Source of the DNA: Rhodobacterales bacterium CG2_30_65_12
Lineage (GTDB): Bacteria; Pseudomonadota; Alphaproteobacteria; Rhodobacterales; Rhodobacteraceae
Length of the DNA stretch: 11,712 nt
Reading direction: 5' to 3'
Assembly (NCBI GenBank): GCA_001873585.1
Contig: MNZL01000042.1
Coordinates: 1 to 11,712, forward strand
This document shows positions 6,525 to 11,712 of this stretch, piece after piece. Both the position numbers and the translations under genes were made by a program. Below the pieces are notes generated by a model. The model worked only from the letters and a program-made list of their open reading frames with translations. It searched no databases and was not told the origin of the DNA. Position 1 is the stretch's first letter, and the number at the start of each line of letters is the position of its first letter.

Positions 6525-6989
6525 TCACTGAGCCGCCTCCGTGCCGTCGAGTATCTCGGCATCAACCGCGCCAGTGGCCTGGTTCATCGTCACCCGCAAA
6601 CCGCGCATCACCGAATTGCCGGTGTCGATCCAGATCTCCACGGGGATGTCAAACGTCAGCCCCACCGCCGGATCGTAAACTGCCTCCAGCTCATCCCAGA
6701 AGATATTGTGAAAGCCGAACCCCGGTTCCAGCGAGATCACATTGCACATCCGCCCGCCCATCTCTTCGCCGGACGGCGACAGCAGCAGCAGATGAAAGGG
6801 CACCGCGCCGGGCTCCATCGCATCAAGCAGCGCCAGCCGCACCGCGCCATTGGCAAAGGTTCGGCTGTGGGTTTCCCACGGCTCAACCAGGTTCCCGGCC
6901 AACGCGAGCCAGTCGCAGTTGGATACCGATTGCGCGGCGGCGGGGGTGGCTGCCAGCGCGAGCGCAAGTGCAGACAGAAAACGGTTCAT
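6525..6989 (-). CDS. small exported protein of unknown function
   Basis: A 154-residue protein that I do not recognise as a named family. The N-terminus is a textbook Sec signal peptide: MNR, a hydrophobic Leu/Ala core, then ATPAAAQ with likely cleavage near residue 19-20. The mature part of about 134 residues has no further membrane helix and two cysteines (Cys25 and Cys82) that could form a disulfide in the periplasm. It is rich in short hydrophobic and aromatic stretches (FHLLLL, FGFHNIFW, FDIPVEIWI), suggesting a beta-rich fold. The start ATG overlaps the pdxJ stop (ATGA on the minus strand), arguing for translation coupled to pdxJ. Similar short exported proteins occur between pdxJ and acpS in some Rhodobacterales, which I recall but cannot check. 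Real gene likely; function unknown. Confidence 0.8.
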   Translation of the reverse strand: MNRFLSALALALAATPAAAQSVSNCDWLALAGNLVEPWETHSRTFANGAVRLALLDAMEPGAVPFHLLLLSPSGEEMGGRMCNVISLEPGFGFHNIFWDELEAVYDPAVGLTFDIPVEIWIDTGNSVMRGLRVTMNQATGAVDAEILDGTEAAQ

Positions 6990-7735
6990 TTCCGGGCCTC
7001 TCCCATCAGGCGGCGCATCTCGGTGATCGCATTTTCAAGGCCGCGAAAGATCGCTTCGCCGATCAGGAAATGGCCGATGTTGAGCTCCCTCACCTCCGGC
7101 ACGGCGGCGACGGGCTGCACGGTATCATATGTCAGTCCATGTCCGGCGTGCACCTCCAGCCCGAGCCTGCGCGCAAGCGCCGCACCCTTGGTGAGGCGCT
7201 CAAGTTCGGCGTCGCGCCGGGCGATCTCGCCAGCATGGTGAAAATCGCAGTAGGCCCCGGTGTGCAGCTCCACCACCGCCGCGCCAATCCGTGCGGCGGC
7301 CTCGATCTGCTCAGGCTCATGGCCAATGAACAGGCTCACGCGGATGCCCGCTTCGCGCAGCGGCGCGATGAAATCGCCCAGCCGGTTTTCCTGGCGCGCC
7401 ACCTCAAGCCCGCCCTCGGTGGTAACCTCCTGGCGATTTTCAGGCACGATGCAAACGGCATGGGGAATGTGGCGCAGCGCGATCGCCTGCATCTCGTCTG
7501 TTGCCGCCATCTCGAGGTTGAGCGGCAAGGTTAGCGCCGCCATCAGCCGGTCGATATCCTCGTCGGAAATGTGCCGGCGGTCTTCGCGCAGGTGCGCGGT
7601 AATGCCGTCGGCCCCGGCGGCCTCGGCAATCTCGGCGGCGCGCACCGGGTCGGGATAAGTCGAGCCGCGCGCGTTGCGCACCGTCGCCACATGGTCGATG
7701 TTGACGCCCAATCTCAGCTTGTCCAACGCTTTCAT
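6986..7735 (-). CDS. pdxJ: pyridoxine 5'-phosphate synthase PdxJ
   Basis: Condenses 1-deoxy-D-xylulose 5-phosphate with 3-amino-2-oxopropyl phosphate to make pyridoxine 5'-phosphate, the last ring-forming step of DXP-dependent vitamin B6 synthesis. The protein has 249 residues, a TIM barrel of normal size. Motifs run in order: NIDHVATVRNARG (12-24), His49 with REDRRHI (50-56), Glu76 in NLEMA, VPENRQEVTTEGG (97-109), ELHTGAY (156-162), HAGHGLT (196-202, containing the catalytic-type His) and phosphate-binding NIGHFLIGEAIF (219-230). No expected residue appears missing. The ATG at 7735 overlaps the DUF2062 stop, and its own stop overlaps the next gene's start, both as ATGA, so it is embedded in a coupled run of genes. 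Pairing with acpS is an old conserved arrangement also seen in E. coli. Confidence 0.97.
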   Translation of the reverse strand: MKALDKLRLGVNIDHVATVRNARGSTYPDPVRAAEIAEAAGADGITAHLREDRRHISDEDIDRLMAALTLPLNLEMAATDEMQAIALRHIPHAVCIVPENRQEVTTEGGLEVARQENRLGDFIAPLREAGIRVSLFIGHEPEQIEAAARIGAAVVELHTGAYCDFHHAGEIARRDAELERLTKGAALARRLGLEVHAGHGLTYDTVQPVAAVPEVRELNIGHFLIGEAIFRGLENAITEMRRLMGEARK

Positions 7736-8415
7736 TTTGCCTCTCCCTTACCGCGACGCAGGATGCCTCGCTTGGCCGGTTCCTCGCCAGCCAACCGCGC
7801 CACCTGATCGGCCATGCGCTTTTCATAACGCTTTTTCAAGCGCTTGATACGGGCTTTCTGGTAGGCCGAAATCACCGGATTGGCGAGGCCATAGGCGATC
7901 AGCGCGGCCCCGAGGCCTGGCATCAGCCCACCCACGGTATAGGGCAGGAAGACCCTGTAGAACAAATGTCGAACGCCGCCCCACTCGGCGCGGCGCGGGG
8001 TGAAGAGCGCCAAGAAGTTGTTCCAGATTTCGCCCATCGCCTTGCCCACTGCCTCGATGACCTGCGGCAGATGCATATCGACCGGCATGCCAAGAAACCT
8101 TGAACCCAGATCAAGGCTTAGCTCTGCGATCAGCGGAAAGGTAAGCGGGTTGCCGACGAAGGTGGCGAGCAGCGCCGCGAGAATATTGCCCCGGACCACC
8201 CAGGCGACGAGCGCAGCCGACAAAAAATGCAGCCCAAACAACGGGGTGAAGCAGACAAACACCCCGGCGGCGATCCCCCGGCTGATGCGATGGGCCGGGT
8301 CTGGCAGGCGGCGAAGACGATGAATTACATAACGCGCGGCGCGATACCAGCCACCGCGCGGGTACAAGAATTCGAGCGCGGTTCGGGCCCATGTGCGCGG
8401 GTTTCGCTTGAACAC
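7732..8415 (-). CDS. DUF2062 domain membrane protein
   Basis: Inner-membrane protein of 227 residues carrying a DUF2062 domain, whose function is not known. The conserved core lies at about 35-110: a basic RLRRLPDPAHRI stretch, then helices GIAAGVFVCFTPLFGLHF and ALVAWVVRGN, then ATFVGNPLTFPLIA. The FTP and GNPLT motifs are typical of the family. Another hydrophobic segment lies at about 158-178, and the last 45 residues are strongly basic, probably cytoplasmic. I chose GTG 8415 because homology starts with FKRNPRTW and GAGGGG stands about 8 nt upstream. The longer frame to 8505 would overlap the rel coding end and adds an atypical N-terminus. The gap to rel is 28 bp and the stop overlaps pdxJ. 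Its place between rel and pdxJ recurs in Rhodobacterales, but this does not reveal a role. Confidence 0.88.
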   Translation of the reverse strand: MFKRNPRTWARTALEFLYPRGGWYRAARYVIHRLRRLPDPAHRISRGIAAGVFVCFTPLFGLHFLSAALVAWVVRGNILAALLATFVGNPLTFPLIAELSLDLGSRFLGMPVDMHLPQVIEAVGKAMGEIWNNFLALFTPRRAEWGGVRHLFYRVFLPYTVGGLMPGLGAALIAYGLANPVISAYQKARIKRLKKRYEKRMADQVARLAGEEPAKRGILRRGKGEAK

Positions 8416-8443
8416 CTCTGGATCCCCTCGCGGGCGGTTACGG

Positions 8444-10588
8444 TCAGGGAGCGCGGGACAAATCCCGGTGGCGGCTGATCTCGGCGACGTCGCTGTCGGC
8501 TTCAAGCACCAGCATGACAGTGTGCAGATGCTCGATGTCGCGCAGGTCTACGTCGATGAAGAGCCGGTAGTAATCGGGTTTGCGGTCCACGAACCTCAGA
8601 TCCGAGATATTGGCCTTCTGCTCGCCGATCAATGTGCAAATTCGCCCCAGAACGCCGGCATCGTTGGCGATCACCACGTCGAGGCTCACGGTATGCACCG
8701 CCGCATGCTTGCCGGAGTGCCATTGCACGTCCACCCAGCGGCTCGAATCCTCAGCCAACTCTTCGAGCACATGGCAGTCGATCGCGTGCACCATCACGCC
8801 CCTGCCGCGGTAGGATATGCCGACGATGCGCTCGCCCGGCACCGGCTGGCAGCATTGTGCAAGCTGAAAGCTCTGGCCCGGATCAAGGCCGACAACGGCG
8901 CGGCTCGCGTCGATCTCGCCGCCTTCGCGGGCGAGCGGATAGAGCGCCGACACCACATCGCGCGCAGCGATCTCGGCCGAGCCAAGCCGGGCGAGCAGCT
9001 CGTCGCTGGTGCCGAGGCTAAGCAGTTTCGCCGCCGTCTCCAGCGCCTTGTCGGTGGCGCGCCGACCAACGTGCTCGAACGCCACCCGTGCCAACTCGCG
9101 GCCGAGCTTGATAAAGCGTTCGCGGTCTTCTTCGCGCAGTCGGCGGCGGATGGCGCTCTTCGCCCGGCCCGTGACGACGATATCAAGCCAGGTCGCCTGC
9201 GGGCTCTGCCCCTCGGCGGTGATGATCTCGACCGACTGGCCATTCTTGATCCGGGTCCAGAGCGGCACGCGGATACCATCGACCTTCGCGCCGACACAGG
9301 AATCGCCGATCCTGGTATGGATCGCAAAGGCGAAATCCAGCGGCGTGGCGCCGCGCGGCAGCTTCACCACCTCGCCCTTGGGGGTGAAGCAAAACACCTG
9401 GTCGGTATACATCTCGAGCTTCACGTGTTCAAGAAAATCGTCGTAATCGTCGGCGTTCTCAAACCGCTCGGTGAGCGCGGCAAGCCATTTTGCGGGATCG
9501 ACGGCAAACGGATTCTCGGCCCGCACACCGTCGCGGTAGGACCAATGCGCCGCCACCCCGGCCTCGGCCACCTCGTGCATTTCGCGGGTGCGGATCTGCA
9601 CCTCCACGCGTTTGCCATCGCGCCCCGAAACAGTGGTATGGATCGACCGGTAGCCGTTTGATTTGGGCTGACTGATATAATCCTTGAACCGCCCCGGCAC
9701 CGCCCGCCAGCGCTGGTGGATCACCCCGAGCACACGGTAGCAATCCATCTCGCTGTTGGTGATGACCCGAAACCCATAGGTATCTGACAGCCGCGAAAAC
9801 GGCTGCTCTTTCTCCTGCATCTTGCGCCAGATCGAATACGGCTTCTTGGCCCGGCCAAATACGTCGGCCTCGATCCCGGCGCGGTCGAGTTCGAGGCGGA
9901 TATCGGAGGTGATCTTGTTGATCACGTCGCCGGATTCTTTTTGCAGGCGGATGAAGCGGCGGATGATCGAGGCGCGCGCCTCGGGGTTGAGCACATGAAA
10001 GGCGAGGTCTTCGAGTTCCTCGCGCATCCACTGCATACCCATCCGGCCCGCGAGCGGCGCGTAGATATCCATCGTCTCGCGGCTCTTCTGCGCCTGCTTC
10101 TCGGGCCGCATGTGCCTGATCGTGCGCATGTTGTGCATACGGTCGGCGAGCTTGACGAGAATCACCCGCAAATCCTTCGACATCGCCATGAACAGCTTGC
10201 GGAAGTTTTCCGCCTGCTTCGTCTCGGTCGAAAAAAGCTGCAGGTTGGTAAGCTTGGTCACCCCGTCGACAAGCTCGGCCACATCGTGCCCGAAGCGCTT
10301 TTCGACCTCGGTATAGGTCGACTTGGTGTCTTCGATCGTGTCGTGTAGCAGCGCGGTGATGATCGTGGCATCGTCCAGCCGCTGCTCGGCAAGAATATGC
10401 GCCACCGCGACCGGGTGAATGAAATAGGGCTCGCCCGAGTGGCGAAATTGTCCATCGTGCATCTCTAACCCGTAAGCATAGGCTTCGCGGATCAGCGCCG
10501 AATTCGATTTCGGGTTATAGCTGCGGACCTGGGCGACCAGCTCTTCGGGATCAAGCTCGGCGAGCGTTGTCGCAACCTGTCCGGGCAA
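8444..10588 (-). CDS. rel: bifunctional (p)ppGpp synthetase/hydrolase Rel (RelA/SpoT family)
   Basis: Long RSH enzyme of 714 residues that makes and degrades the stringent-response alarmone (p)ppGpp. The HD hydrolase domain is intact: YFIHP (His58), LLHDTIED with His82-Asp83 and Glu86-Asp87, and KLADRMHN (146-153). The synthetase domain (about 240-350) has YGFRVI, the RFKD form of the RXKD motif (300-303) that marks bifunctional rather than RelA-only enzymes, PKSNGYRSIH and EVQIRT. A TGS domain follows at about 398-460, then a helical region, a Cys-containing region (Cys579-Cys580, His601, Cys605) and a C-terminal ACT domain (about 632-714). The start is TTG 10588; the next in-frame Met (43) is inside the hydrolase domain. 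AAGGA, formed partly by the rpoZ stop codon, is the ribosome site, with rpoZ ending 10 bp upstream. As the only long RSH seen, it probably serves both roles. Confidence 0.95.
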   Translation of the reverse strand: MPGQVATTLAELDPEELVAQVRSYNPKSNSALIREAYAYGLEMHDGQFRHSGEPYFIHPVAVAHILAEQRLDDATIITALLHDTIEDTKSTYTEVEKRFGHDVAELVDGVTKLTNLQLFSTETKQAENFRKLFMAMSKDLRVILVKLADRMHNMRTIRHMRPEKQAQKSRETMDIYAPLAGRMGMQWMREELEDLAFHVLNPEARASIIRRFIRLQKESGDVINKITSDIRLELDRAGIEADVFGRAKKPYSIWRKMQEKEQPFSRLSDTYGFRVITNSEMDCYRVLGVIHQRWRAVPGRFKDYISQPKSNGYRSIHTTVSGRDGKRVEVQIRTREMHEVAEAGVAAHWSYRDGVRAENPFAVDPAKWLAALTERFENADDYDDFLEHVKLEMYTDQVFCFTPKGEVVKLPRGATPLDFAFAIHTRIGDSCVGAKVDGIRVPLWTRIKNGQSVEIITAEGQSPQATWLDIVVTGRAKSAIRRRLREEDRERFIKLGRELARVAFEHVGRRATDKALETAAKLLSLGTSDELLARLGSAEIAARDVVSALYPLAREGGEIDASRAVVGLDPGQSFQLAQCCQPVPGERIVGISYRGRGVMVHAIDCHVLEELAEDSSRWVDVQWHSGKHAAVHTVSLDVVIANDAGVLGRICTLIGEQKANISDLRFVDRKPDYYRLFIDVDLRDIEHLHTVMLVLEADSDVAEISRHRDLSRAP

Positions 10589-10603
10589 CGCGGTGTCCTT
10601 ACC
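10588..10603 (-). promoter_or_regulatory. ribosome binding site of rel, overlapping the rpoZ stop; decides a TTG start
   Basis: On the minus strand the rpoZ stop TAA is followed by GGA, making TAAGGA, then about seven bases to TTG (10586-10588). No ATG or GTG lies between here and the conserved hydrolase domain at a sensible position, so this site supports TTG as the rel start and suggests reinitiation by ribosomes finishing rpoZ. Confidence 0.6.
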
Positions 10604-10955
10604 CCTGGCCCTGGGCTTCCATCAGCGCGCGCAGGAGGTTTTCCTCGGTCATGTCGTCGTCGGCGGGCTTGTCAGCCGCCTCGGCCCCCATCAGCAGCGC
10701 CATCTGGTCTTCTTCCGGCTCGTCCACCTCGATCTGGGTCTGGTGGCTCTCGATCATCCGCTCGGTGAGCGCTTCGGCGGTCTGGGTTTCCTCCGCGATC
10801 TCGCGCAGTGCCACCACCGGGTTCTTGTCGTTGTCGCGGTCGATGGTGACCGGCGAGCCGGCCGTGATCTCGCGTGCGCGGTGGGCGGCGAGCATTACCA
10901 GGTCGAACCGGTTCGGAACCTTGTCAACGCAATCTTCTACCGTCACGCGGGCCAT
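10599..10955 (-). CDS. rpoZ: DNA-directed RNA polymerase omega subunit
   Basis: Omega subunit, 118 residues, which helps fold and hold the beta' subunit and in proteobacteria forms part of a ppGpp-binding site on RNA polymerase. The N-terminus MARVTVEDCVDKVPNRFDLVMLAAHRAREI contains the conserved EDC...NRFDLV...A..RAR core, and NPVVALREIAE (45-55) completes the family region. The remaining half is an acidic, alphaproteobacterial-type tail ending in MEAQGQG. The start is ATG 10955 with ACGGAG about 8 nt upstream. It directly precedes rel, ten bp away, a conserved pairing (rpoZ-spoT in E. coli) that places a ppGpp target beside the enzyme making it. A plausible promoter lies 38 bp upstream. Confidence 0.96.
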   Translation of the reverse strand: MARVTVEDCVDKVPNRFDLVMLAAHRAREITAGSPVTIDRDNDKNPVVALREIAEETQTAEALTERMIESHQTQIEVDEPEEDQMALLMGAEAADKPADDDMTEENLLRALMEAQGQG

Positions 10956-10992
10956 GGGGATACTCCGTCTGGGATTGGGGCATGAAAGCGCC

Positions 10993-11021
10993 TATGTAAG
11001 CGCCGCCAACACCCTTGACAA
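10993..11021 (-). promoter_or_regulatory. candidate sigma70-type promoter of the rpoZ-rel operon
   Basis: Reading on the minus strand, TTGTCA (11016-11021; 5 of 6 to the -35 consensus) and TACATA (10993-10998; 3 of 6) are separated by 17 bp. Transcription would start near 10985, leaving about a 30-nt leader that includes the ribosome site. It lies in the 89-bp gap between folK and rpoZ, the widest gap in this run of minus-strand genes, so folK may form a separate unit. Confidence 0.45.
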
Positions 11022-11044
11022 GCAGGTAATCCACCGCATCCGGC

Positions 11045-11623
11045 TTACAGCGGCACAATGGCGGCACGCGCGGCGGCGGGCAGGGCGGCCAGCATCTGCG
11101 CCACGCTGCGGCCCAGCACCGGGTGGCACCAGTCGGGTGCTACCTCGGCCAGCGGCACCAGCACGAAGGCGCGGTCCTGCAGCCGCGGGTGCGGCAGAAT
11201 CAGGTGATCGGGGGTCGCGCGCGCCTGATCGGCAGGCGGCAGGTTGCGCCAGCGCGTCTGGGTGGCGGCATCGGGCAGCACCATGTCGCCCAGCGCCAGC
11301 AGATCAAGATCCAGTGTGCGCCCGCTCCAGCGCGCGCCGCGCTGACGGCCATGGCGCGCTTCGATTCGGTGCAGAGCCGCCAGGATCGCGGCCGCATCCC
11401 TGCCTGCCCCCACGTCAACCACGGCGCAGGCGTTCACATAATCGGGACCGGCCCCGGCGGGCAGGCAGGGGGTGGCGAAAAACCGGCTGAGCGCAACGAT
11501 TTCAAGCCCTTCGGAAGTAAATTCCGCCAGCGCCGCGCGCAAGTTCGTTGCCGGGCTGCGGCCCTGAAACGGCAGGTTTGCCCCCAGTGCAACCAGAGCC
11601 GGACTATTTTCACCCACGGCCAA
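11045..11623 (-). CDS. folK: 2-amino-4-hydroxy-6-hydroxymethyldihydropteridine pyrophosphokinase FolK
   Basis: Transfers pyrophosphate from ATP to 6-hydroxymethyl-7,8-dihydropterin in folate synthesis. Up to 192 residues. The N-terminal ALVALGANLP matches the family's first strand. FFATPCLPAGAGPDYVNA (48-65) is the pterin-binding region. RHGRQRGARWSGRTLDLDLL (90-109) contains the ATP-binding arginines and metal-binding Asp105 and Asp107. LPHPRLQDRAFVLVPL (143-158) is the usual C-terminal motif. An insertion of about 20 residues (113-138) lengthens one loop. The start is uncertain: TTG 11623 has a GAAAG seven bases upstream, GTG 11617 gives 190 residues, and neither has a strong ribosome site. 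The stop is TAA at 11045-11047, 89 bp before rpoZ. It is divergent from, and starts on top of, a putative exported-protein gene at the window edge. Confidence 0.93.
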   Translation of the reverse strand: MAVGENSPALVALGANLPFQGRSPATNLRAALAEFTSEGLEIVALSRFFATPCLPAGAGPDYVNACAVVDVGAGRDAAAILAALHRIEARHGRQRGARWSGRTLDLDLLALGDMVLPDAATQTRWRNLPPADQARATPDHLILPHPRLQDRAFVLVPLAEVAPDWCHPVLGRSVAQMLAALPAAARAAIVPL

Positions 11624-11712
11624 TGCTACACTTTCATGTCAAGGGGATTGCATGTATTCTATTTGCACTTGTATTGAGCCATGCGTTTGTCGGCGCTGAC
11701 TATAGCACCTTG
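11623..11712 (+). CDS. putative exported protein, N-terminus only (runs off window)
   Basis: Thirty codons from ATG 11623 to the window end without a stop, and in no recognised family. The translation starts MLHFHVKGIACILFALVLS and continues HAFVGADYSTL. The basic residue, 11-12-residue hydrophobic core and AFVGA|D cleavage-like site make a convincing Sec signal peptide of about 25 residues. Base composition is clearly more AT-rich than the rest of the window. No good ribosome site precedes the ATG. The frame is also open upstream through folK to at least a GTG at 11587, but the signal peptide argues for the ATG. Too short to name a function. It could be chance, but the signal-peptide pattern makes a real gene more likely. 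Confidence 0.5.
   Translation, partial: MLHFHVKGIACILFALVLSHAFVGADYSTL

Noticed and set aside
6032..7534. A 500-codon plus-strand open frame across acpS, the exported protein and pdxJ.
   Set aside because: It lies antisense to three genes with well-conserved motifs and good ribosome sites; its own translation is low-complexity and Arg/Pro-rich.
8416..8505. The longer DUF2062 protein starting inside rel.
   Set aside because: It would overlap the rel 3' end by 62 bp with an atypical N-terminus. GTG 8415 has a ribosome site and matches where the family begins.
8393..9661. A 422-codon plus-strand open frame opposite rel.
   Set aside because: The minus strand encodes intact Rel domains over the whole length, and the plus frame has no recognisable features.
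11637..11642. A perfect TTGACA on the minus strand as the -35 element of folK.
   Set aside because: At 16-18 bp spacing the -10 position would be GC-rich and inside folK, with no TATAAT-like sequence.

Overview
The window reads as a stretch of high-GC alphaproteobacterial chromosome, most likely Rhodobacterales (Roseobacter/Rhodobacter-like). Three things point there: the gene content and order (DUF4175/TIGR02302 protein, MJ0042-type zinc-ribbon protein, ftsE-ftsX-plsC; rpoZ-rel-DUF2062-pdxJ-acpS), a single bifunctional Rel rather than a RelA/SpoT pair, and the protein sequences themselves. No mobile element, tRNA, rRNA or CRISPR array was recognised. Almost everything is conserved housekeeping or envelope function, and I see no strong case for a new multi-gene system.

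Left part (1-5872): a large membrane protein of the TIGR02302/DUF4175 family, cut at its 5' end by the window edge, converges on a zinc-ribbon membrane protein with a very acidic linker. A 172-bp divergent intergenic region carrying a near-perfect palindrome separates that gene from a tightly coupled ftsE-ftsX-plsC operon (GTGA and TGATG junctions). FtsEX is the ABC-type division complex that controls peptidoglycan hydrolysis. PlsC acylates lysophosphatidate in phospholipid synthesis, so this operon is envelope-centred.

Middle (5873-6064): a short, less GC-rich spacer between convergent plsC and acpS. It holds a 29-codon ORF of unclear status. In many alphaproteobacteria acpS is followed by lepB-rnc-era. 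Here it is followed by plsC in the opposite orientation, so this spacer may mark an old rearrangement point.

Right part (6065-11623, all minus strand): in transcription order, folK (folate synthesis), then from a plausible sigma70-type promoter rpoZ (RNA polymerase omega), rel ((p)ppGpp synthetase/hydrolase), a DUF2062 membrane protein, pdxJ (vitamin B6 synthesis), a small exported protein of unknown function, and acpS (holo-ACP synthase). Junctions are 28 bp or less or are ATGA overlaps, except for 46 bp before acpS, so they are probably cotranscribed. The cluster links the stringent response and RNA polymerase with cofactor and lipid synthesis.

Right edge (11623-11712): an AT-richer stretch in which a plus-strand frame encodes a convincing signal peptide and runs off the window. 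Its ATG overlaps the likely folK start head to head. Several starts in the window are non-ATG (GTG for ftsE, ftsX and DUF2062; TTG for rel; TTG or GTG for folK).
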